From assembly GCF_003026285.1 (NCBI RefSeq), contig NZ_PYOD01000009.1, positions 103,439 through 167,438 of the forward strand: a DNA stretch of 64,000 nucleotides, given 5' to 3'. Of the stretch, positions 28,111 through 39,170 are shown one piece after another. The translations under genes were made by a program, and so were the position numbers. The first letter of the stretch is position 1, and every line of letters starts with the position of its first letter. The notes under the pieces were generated by a model. The model made no database searches, was not told the origin of the DNA, and worked only from the letters and a program-made list of their open reading frames with translations. Origin of the DNA: Photobacterium profundum. GTDB lineage: Bacteria > Pseudomonadota > Gammaproteobacteria > Enterobacterales > Vibrionaceae.

Positions 28111-28776
28111 ATGAACGATCGTATAGTTAATCGTACTGGATCTTACGATAGCGTACTTTCAACCAATAAGGTTTTAAGAAACACGTACTTCCTACTTTCT
28201 CTAACATTGCTTTGGTCTGCGGTTATCGCAGGTACCGCTATGGCAATGAACTTACCTTACCCAGGAATCATCATTACATTGGTTGGTTTCTACGGCCTAA
28301 TGTTCTTAACTGAAAAGAATAAAGACAGTAGCCTAGGTATCGTATTCACATTCGCGTTAACAGGTTTCATGGGTTACACCCTAGGGCCGATTCTGAACAT
28401 GTACGTTGGCGCTGGTATGGGACATGCAATTGTACCTGCTTTAGGCGGCACAGCCCTTACATTTATGGCTTGTTCTGCGTATGCACTAACAACTAAGCGT
28501 GATCTATCATTCTTGAATGGTATGTTAATGGCTGGTTTTGTTGCGATTATTGTTGCAGTTGTTGCAAATATCTTCCTACAAATGCCAATGCTTTCATTAG
28601 CAATCAGCGGTATGTTTGTTCTGTTCTCTTCAGCGGCGATTCTGCTTACTACGCAGTCAATCATCCGTGGTGGTGAAACAAACTACATCTCTGCAACCGT
28701 TACATTGTATGTATCTATCTACAACCTATTCCTAAGCTTGCTACAAATCTTAGGTATCATGGGTAACAACGATTAA
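28111..28776 (+). CDS. yccA: Bax inhibitor-1/YccA family inner-membrane protein
   Basis: This 221-residue protein has seven hydrophobic segments and a soluble N-terminus (NDRIVNRTGSYDSVLSTNKVLRNT region) matching E. coli YccA. That protein is a modulator of the FtsH protease and a member of the BI-1/TMBIM family. An AAGGGGA ribosome site precedes ATG. It heads the conserved yccA-tusE-yccX-rlmI neighbourhood and has its own terminator before tusE. Confidence 0.93.
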   Translation: MNDRIVNRTGSYDSVLSTNKVLRNTYFLLSLTLLWSAVIAGTAMAMNLPYPGIIITLVGFYGLMFLTEKNKDSSLGIVFTFALTGFMGYTLGPILNMYVGAGMGHAIVPALGGTALTFMACSAYALTTKRDLSFLNGMLMAGFVAIIVAVVANIFLQMPMLSLAISGMFVLFSSAAILLTTQSIIRGGETNYISATVTLYVSIYNLFLSLLQILGIMGNND

Positions 28777-28810
28777 TCACTTCTTTAGTGAATCGTAAAA
28801 TAGATAATAG

Positions 28811-28837
28811 AAAGCGTCCGAAATGGACGCTTTTTTA
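28811..28837 (+). terminator. Terminator of yccA
   Basis: AAAGCGTCC and GGACGCTTT form a 9-bp stem with a GAAAT loop, followed by a T-run. Confidence 0.92.
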
Positions 28838-28928
28838 TTGCCTGTAATTTGCATGATTTTTTCATTTCTACTTGCAGCACTGTGTTCGAATCACTATCCT
28901 TTCTGCGATCCGAATACCGAGGTACATC

Positions 28929-29258
28929 ATGCTTGAACTTAATGGCAAACAAATAGAAACCGACGCTCAGGGTTACCTTAAGAACGTTGATGATTGGTCA
29001 AGAGATATTGTTCCCCTTCTCGCTCAAGATGAAGGCATTGAATTATCTGAGGCACATTGGGAAGTGATTCTCTTTGTAAGAGAATTTTATTTAGAATTTA
29101 ACACTTCACCCGCTATTCGTATGCTTGTAAAAGCAATGGCGAAAAAATATGGTGAAGAAAAAGGTAGCTCTCGTTATCTTTATAAACTATTTATCAAAGG
29201 GCCTGCAAAGCAAGCAACAAAACTTGCTGGCTTACCAAAACCCGTAAAATGTATCTAA
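28929..29258 (+). CDS. tusE: Sulfur relay protein TusE
   Basis: This 109-residue protein is the same length as E. coli TusE. It passes persulfide sulfur from the TusBCD complex to MnmA for 2-thiouridine formation in tRNA. The acceptor Cys108 is the second-last residue (KPVKCI). DsrC-family motifs [22 protein letters not shown] and [18 protein letters not shown] are all present. ATG 28929 (MLELNGKQI) has CGAGG upstream; an earlier in-frame start adds unrelated residues. Confidence 0.95.
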   Translation: MLELNGKQIETDAQGYLKNVDDWSRDIVPLLAQDEGIELSEAHWEVILFVREFYLEFNTSPAIRMLVKAMAKKYGEEKGSSRYLYKLFIKGPAKQATKLAGLPKPVKCI

Positions 29259-29385
29259 CGCCTTTACAAGATACATAAGCAAAGACTACAAACAGGGCGC
29301 GATGTGATTTAACTAGCCCTGTTGTTTCTTTTATTTAACCCTCTTAATTCCACTCGTACTATTTATTTGCTCTATAAAAACCATG

Positions 29386-29658
29386 TTATTTGATTTCGAA
29401 TCCATCAATATGTCGCCATTCAATGATTTCAGCGTCGATATTGTCAACCCTCGACGTTTTAGGTCCACTTTCTAGCCAAGTTAGCAGCTTATTCACGTTA
29501 TCTTCATTTCCACACGCCAGCACCTCAACACTTCCATCAGGTAAGTTCATTGCATAACCACTCAAACCATCTTGTAAACCTTCATGAGCGGTATGAAACC
29601 TGAACCCAACCCCTTGAACGATTCCTTTAACGCTTGCCTTTATACAAATCTGTGACAT
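29386..29658 (-). CDS. yccX: Acylphosphatase YccX
   Basis: This 90-residue acylphosphatase hydrolyses carboxyl-phosphate bonds. The signature VKGIVQGVGFRFHT contains the phosphate-binding Arg20, and GYAMNLPDGSVEV holds the catalytic Asn. GAGGTGAT precedes the start codon. It lies between tusE and rlmI as in enterobacteria, on the opposite strand from tusE. Confidence 0.95.
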   Translation of the reverse strand: MSQICIKASVKGIVQGVGFRFHTAHEGLQDGLSGYAMNLPDGSVEVLACGNEDNVNKLLTWLESGPKTSRVDNIDAEIIEWRHIDGFEIK

Positions 29659-29752
29659 ATATCACCTCAAGAATTTTATAAACCAACCGATAACGACTTA
29701 TAAAGTGAATTGTCATTAGACAGTAGCATTCTTCGTTAATCAGGACACCAAT

Positions 29753-31153
29753 ATGAAAGAAGTCGCATTTCGATGGATTGATAAGTACCTCATTCATTTA
29801 AAGATACAAGAAAAATTTTATCTTTTATTTCTTCTGCCTTTAATTGCCATTATTAGTGTTAGTGCCATTTTAGTCGATGCAGCTAATGAACAACGTATTG
29901 AAATCACGACAAACCAACTCAATACAGCAACAGCATTATTATCAAAATACAATGTTAGCCAATCAGATGCAGCCTCGCTACTTACTAATAGTGGATTAAA
30001 ACTTGGAAATGGTGAAATTTCATCAACCGTTTCAAACATGAACTATGCAATATCAGCGATTGAGCCATCCAGTATCTATAACTATCTATCTACCACACAA
30101 ATCAGCTTCACGATTCTACTGCTTGTTGTTGTACTAGCCTGTGTCTATTACATCATGACATTCATTGGCGGCGCGATGTTCACCATGAACAAAGCACTCG
30201 CTAATTTAGCTGATGGCGACTTAACACAACGAATGAACTTCTTTCAAGTACGCGACGAATTCAGCACCATTGCCATTACCATAGACCGCGTAGCTGATCG
30301 TGAACAAAAATTGGTTCAAGCCACGCAAGAAGCCACTGCTATGATGCAACAAATTAGTAGTGACCTGCGTCAACGTAGTCATCAAAGTGAAAACCTTTCA
30401 GTAAGTCAGCAACAGCATTTAGATTCATTAGCCAGCGCAACAGAGGAAATGGCGACATCAATCCGTGAAGTGGCTACTCACGCTCACCAAACATCGGATC
30501 AAACCCGTGAAGCGCAAGAAATGTCTGAGCTTGGACGAACACAAGTGGGAGAAACAAAGTCGGCTATTTCTACGCTTTCGAGTGAAATTAATGTAGCGGC
30601 AAGTGCTGTCTCTGAACTAGACAGTAACGCAACAAAGATAAACGACGTTGTCACAACAATTAATGGCATCTCTCAGCAGACCAACCTATTAGCATTAAAC
30701 GCAGCGATTGAAGCGGCGCGTGCTGGTGAACAAGGTCGTGGCTTTGCTGTTGTTGCTGATGAAGTACGTACTCTTGCAGGACGCACACAAAGTGCAACCG
30801 TTGAAATTCAGCAAATGATTGAATCCTTACAGCAAAACAGCCAGCAATTAATGTCGGTAATGAATAGTACCGTTCAAAACGCTCAGCAAAGTGAGCAGTT
30901 AATGGATTCTGTCGATAATGAAATCAGTCAAATTACAGAACGTAATCAGCAGATATCGGATCGCAGTACTGAAATTGCCGCCGCCGCAGAGCAACAAGGA
31001 GCAGTGGCAGATAATATTGCCTCTAACGTTGAGCAAGTACGCGAGCAATCACGTCAGGTTTGTGATGTAATTTCTCAATCGAGTACTGAAATTGAGCGAC
31101 TCAACCAACAAGCAGAAGTGCTTGAATCTTTGATGAGCGGTCTTAAAGCTTAA
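29753..31153 (+). CDS. Methyl-accepting chemotaxis protein
   Basis: This 466-residue chemoreceptor has TM1 (about 22-42), a short periplasmic domain (about 43-118), TM2 (about 119-145), HAMP (to about 200) and a long coiled-coil signalling domain. The hairpin tip is [37 protein letters not shown]. The periplasmic part of about 75 residues is too small for a dCache or 4-helix sensor and its ligand is unknown. It is inserted between yccX and rlmI, genes that are adjacent in E. coli, and has its own terminator. Confidence 0.93.
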   Translation: MKEVAFRWIDKYLIHLKIQEKFYLLFLLPLIAIISVSAILVDAANEQRIEITTNQLNTATALLSKYNVSQSDAASLLTNSGLKLGNGEISSTVSNMNYAISAIEPSSIYNYLSTTQISFTILLLVVVLACVYYIMTFIGGAMFTMNKALANLADGDLTQRMNFFQVRDEFSTIAITIDRVADREQKLVQATQEATAMMQQISSDLRQRSHQSENLSVSQQQHLDSLASATEEMATSIREVATHAHQTSDQTREAQEMSELGRTQVGETKSAISTLSSEINVAASAVSELDSNATKINDVVTTINGISQQTNLLALNAAIEAARAGEQGRGFAVVADEVRTLAGRTQSATVEIQQMIESLQQNSQQLMSVMNSTVQNAQQSEQLMDSVDNEISQITERNQQISDRSTEIAAAAEQQGAVADNIASNVEQVREQSRQVCDVISQSSTEIERLNQQAEVLESLMSGLKA

Positions 31154-31174
31154 TAAACTGTAACGGTTTAACTC

Positions 31175-31200
31175 AAGCCGCCTATTTTGGCGGCTTTTTC
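31175..31200 (+). terminator. Terminator of the chemoreceptor gene
   Basis: AAGCCGCC and GGCGGCTT form an 8-bp GC-rich stem around TATTTT, followed by TTTC. Confidence 0.92.
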
Positions 31201-31265
31201 ATTTGCTTTTAATGATTAGCAGCAACATAATACGCCCCCATTCGATTTCCTTAACTGGGCATGTC

Positions 31266-32459
31266 ATGACTGCTTCTATTTATCTTGTTAAAGGCCGTGA
31301 AAAATCACTTCGTCGCCGCCACCCTTGGGTTTTCTCTCGCGGTATCGATCGCATTGAAGGAAATAAACCTTCAATGGGTGAAACTGTTGAAATTTACGAC
31401 AACAAAGGCGAATGGTTAGCACGTGGTGCGTATTCTCCACAATCACAAATTCGTGTTCGTGTTTGGACATTCGATAAAAAAGAAGTAATCAACGTCGATT
31501 TCTTTGTTAAGCGCCTTAAAGCAGCACAAGCTTTACGTGATGTATTAGCAGCACGTGATGGTTTAACAGGCTACCGCTTAATTGCCGCTGAATCTGATGG
31601 TTTACCAGGTATCACCATTGACCGTTACCAAAACTTTTTGGTTTGTCAGCTACTAAGTGCTGGCGCTGAAGAGCAGAAAGATGCACTGGTTGAAGCATTA
31701 AATATTTGTTACCCAGAATGTAGCGTATACGAACGTTCTGATGTAGCCGTTCGTAAGAAAGAAGGTTTAAAGCAGCGTACTGGTGTTCTTTCAGGCGAAG
31801 AACCACCTAAGTTTGTGACTATCGAAGAAAACGGCATTAAAATCAATGTTGATATCGTCGGTGGACATAAAACAGGTTTCTACCTAGATCAACGCGATAG
31901 CCGCCAAGCAGCCGTTAAATATGTGAATGGTAAGCGTGTTCTTAACTGCTTCTGTTACACCGGTGGTTTCGGGCTTTACGCTCTTAAAGGCGGTGCAAGC
32001 CAAGTTATTAACGTTGATGTATCACAACCAGCACTGGATACAGCACGATTAAACGCAGAAGCGAACGGCTTACCTGTTGAAAATGCAGAATTTGTAAACG
32101 CTGATGTGTTCAAACTTCTGCGTGAATACCGTGAGCGTGGCGAATTCTTTGATGTTGTTATCATGGATCCACCTAAGTTTGCTGAGTCTAAATCACAGCT
32201 GGTAGGTGCATGTCGTGGTTATAAAGATATCAACATGCTGGCGATGCAAATTCTTAATCCAGGCGGTATGTTATTAACATATTCTTGTTCTGGTTTGATG
32301 GACAACGGTTTGTTCCAAAAAATCATTGCCGATGCAGCCCTTGATGCACACCGTGAAGTACAGTTTATTGAACGTTTTGGCCAAGCAGCTGATCACCCAC
32401 TAGACAGTGCTTACCCTGAAGGTTTCTACCTGAAAGGTTTTGCTTGCTACGTTAAATAA
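31266..32459 (+). CDS. rlmI: 23S rRNA m5C1962 methyltransferase RlmI
   Basis: This 397-residue protein (E. coli 396) methylates C1962 of 23S rRNA. It has an N-terminal PUA domain ([21 protein letters not shown]) and a C-terminal SAM-dependent fold. Visible are the [16 protein letters not shown] loop, [15 protein letters not shown], the catalytic VIMDPPKFA and the second Cys in LTYSCSG. ATG 31266 ([12 protein letters not shown]) aligns with the family; the upstream ATG at 31203 is not conserved-looking. Confidence 0.95.
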   Translation: MTASIYLVKGREKSLRRRHPWVFSRGIDRIEGNKPSMGETVEIYDNKGEWLARGAYSPQSQIRVRVWTFDKKEVINVDFFVKRLKAAQALRDVLAARDGLTGYRLIAAESDGLPGITIDRYQNFLVCQLLSAGAEEQKDALVEALNICYPECSVYERSDVAVRKKEGLKQRTGVLSGEEPPKFVTIEENGIKINVDIVGGHKTGFYLDQRDSRQAAVKYVNGKRVLNCFCYTGGFGLYALKGGASQVINVDVSQPALDTARLNAEANGLPVENAEFVNADVFKLLREYRERGEFFDVVIMDPPKFAESKSQLVGACRGYKDINMLAMQILNPGGMLLTYSCSGLMDNGLFQKIIADAALDAHREVQFIERFGQAADHPLDSAYPEGFYLKGFACYVK

Positions 32460-32493
32460 AAACGAGCAAACCACAATTGCTACGCTAAACAAC

Positions 32494-32520
32494 AAAGCCT
32501 GATTCTGTCAGGCTTTTTTG
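32494..32520. terminator. Bidirectional terminator rlmI / TauE-SafE gene
   Basis: AAAGCCTGA and TCAGGCTTT flank a 5-nt loop between convergent genes, with T on the plus strand and a weaker T-tract on the minus strand. Confidence 0.85.
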
Positions 32521-32523
32521 TTG

Positions 32524-33282
32524 CTAAAACATTAATGCCGCTATACAACCGCATAGAGTCATTATAAATAGGAACCATTTGAGAGTAGCGGGCTGTGCTT
32601 TAATCGCCATATTAACGGCAATATGAGCACCAAACATGGTGCCAAATGCTAAAATCAACCCAGGCACCCACATCACTAACCCTTCAGTAATGAATACCCC
32701 TAACGCAACAACAGTAAATACTAATGTACATAGCATTTTGAGTGCATTTGCTCTTACCAAGTCATATCGCAATGTACCAGCTAACGCTGCAATTAATACA
32801 AACCCCACGCCAGCTTGAATAAAACCACCATAAAAACCTGCAATACCTAACCCCCACCACGAGCTCGGAGTGTCCCTTACTTTATTAACTAACGTACCGG
32901 GCTCTGGGGCAATAAGAGAAGGCTTCACCAGCATCACTGCCGCCATAGTCAGCATTGTACCTAATAGCACGGGCTTTATGTATTCAGTTGGCATATACGC
33001 AGCAGCAGCAGCTCCGATTAAGCCACCGATAACAGAGGGAATAAGAATAGGGATTATATCGTCAGAATCCATCTTACCATGGCGTTTAAACCCTGATACA
33101 GCAGTCACAGCCTGCATAGCAACCCCTACCCGATTAGTGGCATTTGCCACTTCTGCAGGCATTCCCATGATCATTAGCGCTGGTAATGTTAAATTGGAAC
33201 CGCCACCAGCCAGCGTATTAATAATACCAGCTAAAAAACCTGTGATGAGTAGCAGGCAAACATGTAAAAGCGTTATATCCAT
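32524..33282 (-). CDS. TauE/SafE (TSUP) family permease
   Basis: This 252-residue membrane protein has about eight transmembrane helices and the repeated TSUP glycine motifs (GFLAGIINTLAGGGSNLTLPAL near the N-terminus and GFYGGFIQAGVGFVLI in the middle). Family members move sulfite, sulfoacetate, taurine or other anions. The substrate cannot be fixed from sequence. It is convergent with rlmI and next to yccT; no sulfur-metabolism gene is adjacent other than tusE 3 kb away. Confidence 0.9.
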   Translation of the reverse strand: MDITLLHVCLLLITGFLAGIINTLAGGGSNLTLPALMIMGMPAEVANATNRVGVAMQAVTAVSGFKRHGKMDSDDIIPILIPSVIGGLIGAAAAAYMPTEYIKPVLLGTMLTMAAVMLVKPSLIAPEPGTLVNKVRDTPSSWWGLGIAGFYGGFIQAGVGFVLIAALAGTLRYDLVRANALKMLCTLVFTVVALGVFITEGLVMWVPGLILAFGTMFGAHIAVNMAIKAQPATLKWFLFIMTLCGCIAALMF

Positions 33283-33572
33283 ATAATGCTCATATTCCTA
33301 TTTTAGACATTTGGTTATTAAGTAAGCTGAAAGTTACGCTAGCACAATAAATAAACAAAATTAGCTATAAATGATGTAAACCTGATATTTAGTACAAAAT
33401 TTAATAGCATTGATATCAAAAGACACTATAAATTGATTACGGGTACAGCTGGTTCAGTTTAGATTCAGGTTTCTAGCTTCAGACTCAAGGTCGCTGGGTA
33501 TACAATGTAATACTTTGTCACACTTACATTCGCTTTATCTTAATTCGTCATTAGAATTCGAAAGGAATAAAC

Positions 33573-34217
33573 ATGAAATTACGTACCGCCATCATCGCTT
33601 TAACAGCTTGTGGACTGAGTTTCCCAACATTAGCAGACGTAAATCTTGAATTACCTAAAAGTGCTGAACTTGTACTGGTCAACGGTGTTGATGCTGATGG
33701 TAACAATGCGCTTACTTTGAAAGATGGTAAAAACCAAATCGCATTCCGCATTGAAGAAAACTACCGCGAAAATGGCGATTACAATTTATTCAAGTCAGAT
33801 ATCGTTATCATGACGTTTGACGGTCAAGATGCTAATTATGTATTAACACTACCTAAAATCACATCAAGCCTTGAGGGTGAAAAGTTTAACCGCGCCCCTT
33901 CACTAAAATTAAAAAATAAATCAGATAGCTCTGTGGATTTTGAGCAGGGTAAGCTAATGAAAAATGGCGTACAGTTTGGTCGTGATTTAGAAAAAGAGAT
34001 GGCAGTCTACAACCAATCATCTCAGCCAGCGGCCTATGCAATGGCAACAGGTGCAATCGCGGTAACACTACCAGCAACGATTAACCCTGCTGATTACCCT
34101 GCACTTCAAAATAAAAATGGCGACAAAGCAACTGTAGCTGGTCAAATGCTAGATTACTGGTACAGCCAAGCAGATGAAGCAACACGCGCAAACTTTAAAG
34201 CCCGTATTGCGAAGTAA
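33573..34217 (+). CDS. yccT: DUF2057 periplasmic protein YccT
   Basis: This 214-residue exported protein has a signal peptide (about 1-21, cleavage after TLA). The DUF2057 pattern is present, with LELPKSAELVLVNG and KDGKNQIAFRIEENY near the N-terminus. E. coli YccT is reported as a curli inhibitor (CsgI); no curli genes are seen here, so the role may differ. AAAGGAA precedes ATG. In enterobacteria yccT also lies close to rlmI, supporting orthology. Confidence 0.88.
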   Translation: MKLRTAIIALTACGLSFPTLADVNLELPKSAELVLVNGVDADGNNALTLKDGKNQIAFRIEENYRENGDYNLFKSDIVIMTFDGQDANYVLTLPKITSSLEGEKFNRAPSLKLKNKSDSSVDFEQGKLMKNGVQFGRDLEKEMAVYNQSSQPAAYAMATGAIAVTLPATINPADYPALQNKNGDKATVAGQMLDYWYSQADEATRANFKARIAK

Positions 34218-34292
34218 GCTCTTTTTTCTATTTTATTAGAATGATAATACAAGGCTTTGTGAAAACAGAGCCTTTTAAACTGCTCATTATCG

Positions 34293-35522
34293 TTAATGTA
34301 AGTAACTGTTATTACGTACTTCACGGATCATTTGATTATACAAACGCCCTACCAAATCTGGCGAAATATTATGCCCTTCAGTTACACTATAAAGTAACTG
34401 CCAATCAGCCTGTTCAAATGCGATAACACTTTCCAGGTATTTTTTAAGTTCACACTCTTGCCCTAATAAGGCTTTTTTAATTTCATCATTAACCTTCAAC
34501 AAATCTAACGCTTCTTGAATATCTAAGCCTAAAATATCGGGAAGATTTGAAAATAACCCAACCAAAAAAGCCCTATCTATAAATGTTTTATTTTTACCTG
34601 TATTCATTGCAACCAACTCACAAAAACGTGCTCGACTGACCGCTTTCGTATAAATATCAGTCGTTCTAGTTTGCGTTAATTCTTGCGCTGTTAATAACGA
34701 TATAAACTTCCGCATATTATTCTCTCCCATAAAGCATACAGCTTGCTTTATCGAACCAATCGTACCTTGTCTGCCATACAAAGACGTATTCAGAAAAGAA
34801 ATCAATTTATGCGTTAATTTAATATCAGACTCAAAAATGCTCGTTAGCTCTTTGTAACAGTAGTTATCTGTCATAACATGTTGAAATACATTAAGTAAAA
34901 TACCTTCATTCAAAGTATTTGTTCTAACTTCAACAAGATTTTGCTTCGAAAAAACATCACCTTTGAAAAAGTCGACCTTACACAAAGAATACTGCTTAAA
35001 CTCTTCATGAGAAGAGATATCATCAAGAATAATACGCAAATTGAACCTTTTTGCCTTATTGATCAATGATTCGACTAGCGATCTTTTCTTATTTTTTACC
35101 GATATTTTTACATGGCTTATACTTTTCAGGTAGTTTTCATAGCCGTTATAAAGAACACGATCATCCATTATTAAAAAGTAGTTATTGCGAGATGCTTTTT
35201 GGACTAAATCTAATAACTCAGTATCAAGAGTTTCTTTTTTTGATAATTCAATAACTAAGCCTCGTGAAGAAAAGAAGTAATCGATAATATTTTTAAATGT
35301 ATTTTTCTCAAACGTAATAATTAACACTTTATTGTCTGAATACTGATTGATACCTGCATCAACCAATAAATCGTTCAATTTACGAGGGTCAGATCTGTCT
35401 GAAAAAACAGACATCGGAATACACTTGTCAGAAAACTGCGTTTTATTCATAAAGCTTATTTGGTAAGCAACCTTATTTTGCTGACGATTAAAAATAGGTT
35501 GTCTTACAACAGAAAAATCCAT
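34293..35522 (-). CDS. Degenerate EAL plus HDOD domain protein (YuxH-like)
   Basis: This 409-residue cytoplasmic protein has an N-terminal EAL-like domain (about 1-195) and a C-terminal HDOD domain (about 200-400, SIKQAVCFMGENNMRKF). The EAL catalytic residues are replaced: the E-x-L motif is absent after PIFNRQQNKVAYQISF, and the DDF region reads MDDRV. Phosphodiesterase activity is therefore unlikely and a signalling or c-di-GMP-binding scaffold role is more likely. Related proteins (CdgJ-like) influence motility in vibrios. It is monocistronic. Confidence 0.83.
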   Translation of the reverse strand: MDFSVVRQPIFNRQQNKVAYQISFMNKTQFSDKCIPMSVFSDRSDPRKLNDLLVDAGINQYSDNKVLIITFEKNTFKNIIDYFFSSRGLVIELSKKETLDTELLDLVQKASRNNYFLIMDDRVLYNGYENYLKSISHVKISVKNKKRSLVESLINKAKRFNLRIILDDISSHEEFKQYSLCKVDFFKGDVFSKQNLVEVRTNTLNEGILLNVFQHVMTDNYCYKELTSIFESDIKLTHKLISFLNTSLYGRQGTIGSIKQAVCFMGENNMRKFISLLTAQELTQTRTTDIYTKAVSRARFCELVAMNTGKNKTFIDRAFLVGLFSNLPDILGLDIQEALDLLKVNDEIKKALLGQECELKKYLESVIAFEQADWQLLYSVTEGHNISPDLVGRLYNQMIREVRNNSYLH

Positions 35523-35988
35523 TTACTCTTACTCTTTTCTAAATATCGATAAAATCGTGGCAATTAGCACATTCTATGGAGCAGAATCACACTTTATTTA
35601 TAGCATTATCCTGATGCTAGTCATTATTTAAATTTCATTTTTGCCAATTCAACCACAATTAACCTTAACACTGTAAATACATCGAAACCAACCCATTCAT
35701 ATAAAGAATGAATTTAAGTTGTTTATTTTCAGCCTAAATATCCGCTCTACCTCCACTCAAATTACCAATCTATCTAGCTTAGATTGACATTTAAATTAGT
35801 TATTGATGCAAAATAAGATCATTTCTGTTACATAAAAACGACAGTTATTTGCGATTTAGTATGTAAAACAAGACAATCGATAGTGCGCATTTTGCCATCA
35901 ATCATATAGTTGTTTTTGTTCAGAACGAAAGTTTTATGAACGGTATAATTTTATTAATTCAATGAAACAATGTGTTAAGGATGATGAC
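35523..35988. other. Intergenic region upstream of GH18 chitinase
   Basis: This AT-rich divergent gap of 466 bp has no ORF. It must hold the promoters of both the EAL-HDOD and chitinase genes. I see no clear operator. Confidence 0.4.
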
Positions 35989-38900
35989 ATGTACCATTTG
36001 AAGCAAAGGTCGGTATCTAAGCCCGTATTTACGCTCAGTACCCTCACCGTTTCTTGTTTACTTGCATTTAATGCGCAAGCAGCAATAGATTGCAGCAATA
36101 TAGAAGAATGGAATTCAAGCTCTTCCTATTCAGGTGGATCGCAAGTACAAGAAAATAATATTGCTTATAAAGCAAATTGGTGGACTCAGGGACAAGCACC
36201 ATCGACTCACTCAAATGACTTTCAAGAATGGTCTTTACTTGATAGTTGTGAAACTGGTGGAGGTATAGGCAACGAGGCACCAACTGTTTCGCTAAGCTCA
36301 CCGTCAGCTTCTGATAGTATTACAGAAAATGACACTGTTTCGATTACAGCTAATGCAGCAGATACAGACGGCGCAGTGGTACGCGTAGACTTTTACACTA
36401 ACGGCACGTTAATTGGTTCTGATTCATCCTCCCCTTTTGCTTTGGCATGGACAGCAATACAAGGCCAACATAACTTAACGGCAAAAGCGATTGACAATAA
36501 AGGCGCTGAAACAACCAGCTCAGCAGTTATTATTACTGTTGATACAGCTCAAGGTGGTAACGAATTACCATCAGTAGACCTAACACTCTCAACAAATATC
36601 GTAGAGATAGGTACAGCAGTAACCCTTACGTCGGTTGCTGCCGATTCTGACGGCACAATAGATAAAGTCGACTTCTTTGCCAATGGGGCATTAATTGGTA
36701 CCGCCGCGACATCCCCATACACACTTACATACACTGCAACTCAGCCTGGAAGCATCACCCTTTTTGCACGTGCTACTGATAATGTAGGGGCAACCTCTGA
36801 CTCTGCGATTAGTCAGCTTTCGGTATCAGGAGGTTCAGTAACAAGTAACTGCCGTCCTGATGGTTTATATCAAACAGAGGGGGTAACCGTACCTTACTGT
36901 AGCCTTTATGACGAAGATGGACGTGAAATCATGGGCGCAGATCATCCTCGTCGGGTGATTGGCTACTTTACAAGTTGGCGAGCAGGCGATGATGCACAAA
37001 CCTCATACCTTGTAAAAGATATCCCTTGGGAGCAACTCACTCACATTAACTATGCGTTTGTGAGTATTGGTGCTGACGGTAACGTGAATATCGGAGACGT
37101 TAATGATCCGACTAACCCAGCAGTGGGGATGGAGTGGAACAACGTTGAAATAGATCCTACGTTAGGCTTCAAAGGGCATTTTGGTGCACTAGCAACAGCC
37201 AAAGTTAAATATAATGTTAAGACGCTCATTTCAATCGGTGGGTGGGCTGAAACAGGTGGTCACTTTGGTCCAAATGGTGATCGTGTTGCCGATGGTGGCT
37301 TCTACACCATGACAACTAATGCCGATGGCAGCATAAACCATGCAGGTATCGAAAAATTTGCAACATCTGCAGTTGAAATGATTCGTAAATACAAGTTCGA
37401 TGGTGTCGATGTCGATTACGAATACCCAACCAGTATGTCGGGGGCTGGTAACCCTGATGACCAAATTTTTGCAGAAGCTCGTCGCCCTTACCTAATGCGT
37501 TCTTATCATGAGTTAATGCGCGTACTGCGTGAAAAATTAGATAAAGCCAGTGCAGATGATGGCACTCACTATATGCTAACCATCGCGGCTCCATCTTCTG
37601 GCTACTTGTTACGCGGTATGGAAACAATGGAGATCACTAAGTATCTCGATTATGTCAATATCATGTCCTATGATCTGCACGGTGCGTGGAACGAACATGT
37701 AGGCCATAACGCAGCCCTTTACGACACAGGTAAAGATTCAGAGCTTGCTATGTGGAATGTTTATGACACTGCGGCTTATAGCGGTATCGGTTACCTGAAT
37801 ACTGACTGGGCATATCACTACTTCCGAGGCTCAATGCCTGCAGGTCGTATTAACATCGGGGTTCCATATTATACCCGTGGTTGGCAGGGTGTCACAGGCG
37901 GAGATAATGGACTTTGGGGTAAAGCACCACTACCTAATCAAGCAGAGTGTTTAGCGGGTACAGGTGAAGGCGAGAAAAATAAATGCGGTAATGGTGCTAT
38001 GGGCATTGATAACTTGTGGCACGACAAAGGAGCTGCCGGTGATGAAATGGGCGCAGGCTCAAATCCAATGTGGCATGCAATGAACTTGGCACAAGGCATT
38101 TACGGGACTTACACGGCTGCTTATGGCCTCACACCATCGAGTAATCCACTTGTGGGCACTTACGCGCGCAATTACGATGAAGTGGCTGTTGCACCTTGGT
38201 TATGGAATGCCGAAAAGAAAGTATTCCTATCTACTGAAGATAAAGAGTCCATTAACGTTAAAGCTAATTACATCGTCGATAAAGAGATCGGTGGCATCAT
38301 GTTCTGGGAGCTAGCAGGTGACTATAACTGCTATGTGCTCGATGCTAATGGCCAACGTACCAGTATTGATGCAACAGAAAATGCCTGTAAGACCGGAAAT
38401 GGCGAATACCATATGGGTAACACAATGACAAAAGCTATCTATGATAAGTTTAAGTCTGCTACACCGTATGGAAATACTGTCGCAACAGGTCCGATACCAA
38501 CAGAAGCCGTCGATATTACAGTATCAATCAGTGGCTTTAAGGTGGGCGACAAAAACTACCCTATCAACCCTAAGTTAACCTTTACGAACAACACTGGATC
38601 TGAACTTCCTGGTGGAACAGAATTCCAATTTGATATTCCAACATCAGCGCCAGATAACGCAACCGATCAATCTGGTGGTGGTTTAGCGGTTATAGCATCA
38701 GGGCACACGGCTGCGAATAACATCGGTGGACTTCAAGGTGAAATGCACCGTGTTGCCTTTACCCTACCATCTTGGAAAAATTTACCTAATGGCGGCACTT
38801 ACGAGTTGGATATGGTTTATTACCTCCCAATATCTGGACCTGCTAATTATGCAGTTAACATTAACGGTAAAGAATATGCATTTAAGTTTGAGTATCCAAA

Positions 38901-39123
38901 TCTACCGCTAGGTAATATTGGCTCAGGTGGTAATGGCGGCGACTGTAATATTACAGGCATCAACATTTACCCTAACTGGCCACAAATAGATTCGGGCGGT
39001 CAACCTAGCCACGCTAATCAAGGAGACAAAATCATTCACAACGGCGTAATCTACCAAGCAAACTGGTGGACAAGCTCAACACCAGGAGGCGATGGCAGCT
39101 GGGCAACGGTTTGCTCAATTTAA
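35989..39123 (+). CDS. Multidomain secreted GH18 chitinase
   Basis: This 1044-residue secreted endochitinase has, in order, a signal peptide (about 1-31), a CBM5/12 module (about 33-85, KANWWTQG) and two Ig-like modules (about 95-190 and 195-285, each [16 protein letters not shown]). The GH18 barrel (about 315-765) has catalytic motif [10 protein letters not shown] with Glu478. A ChiA-type C-terminal domain (about 840-970) and a second CBM5/12 (about 985-1044, QANWWTSS) follow. It degrades chitin by retaining hydrolysis and resembles large Vibrio ChiA enzymes. ATG 35989 has AAGGA upstream; an earlier in-frame ATG at 35962 lacks one and would spoil the signal peptide. Confidence 0.94.
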   Translation: MYHLKQRSVSKPVFTLSTLTVSCLLAFNAQAAIDCSNIEEWNSSSSYSGGSQVQENNIAYKANWWTQGQAPSTHSNDFQEWSLLDSCETGGGIGNEAPTVSLSSPSASDSITENDTVSITANAADTDGAVVRVDFYTNGTLIGSDSSSPFALAWTAIQGQHNLTAKAIDNKGAETTSSAVIITVDTAQGGNELPSVDLTLSTNIVEIGTAVTLTSVAADSDGTIDKVDFFANGALIGTAATSPYTLTYTATQPGSITLFARATDNVGATSDSAISQLSVSGGSVTSNCRPDGLYQTEGVTVPYCSLYDEDGREIMGADHPRRVIGYFTSWRAGDDAQTSYLVKDIPWEQLTHINYAFVSIGADGNVNIGDVNDPTNPAVGMEWNNVEIDPTLGFKGHFGALATAKVKYNVKTLISIGGWAETGGHFGPNGDRVADGGFYTMTTNADGSINHAGIEKFATSAVEMIRKYKFDGVDVDYEYPTSMSGAGNPDDQIFAEARRPYLMRSYHELMRVLREKLDKASADDGTHYMLTIAAPSSGYLLRGMETMEITKYLDYVNIMSYDLHGAWNEHVGHNAALYDTGKDSELAMWNVYDTAAYSGIGYLNTDWAYHYFRGSMPAGRINIGVPYYTRGWQGVTGGDNGLWGKAPLPNQAECLAGTGEGEKNKCGNGAMGIDNLWHDKGAAGDEMGAGSNPMWHAMNLAQGIYGTYTAAYGLTPSSNPLVGTYARNYDEVAVAPWLWNAEKKVFLSTEDKESINVKANYIVDKEIGGIMFWELAGDYNCYVLDANGQRTSIDATENACKTGNGEYHMGNTMTKAIYDKFKSATPYGNTVATGPIPTEAVDITVSISGFKVGDKNYPINPKLTFTNNTGSELPGGTEFQFDIPTSAPDNATDQSGGGLAVIASGHTAANNIGGLQGEMHRVAFTLPSWKNLPNGGTYELDMVYYLPISGPANYAVNINGKEYAFKFEYPNLPLGNIGSGGNGGDCNITGINIYPNWPQIDSGGQPSHANQGDKIIHNGVIYQANWWTSSTPGGDGSWATVCSI

Positions 39124-39144
39124 ACTAATTAACATCATTAATTT

Positions 39145-39170
39145 AAAACGCAGATAGTATCTGCGTTTTC
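39145..39170 (+). terminator. Terminator after GH18 chitinase
   Basis: A perfect 12-bp stem AAAACGCAGATA/TATCTGCGTTTT with a very short loop ends in TTTTC. Confidence 0.85.
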
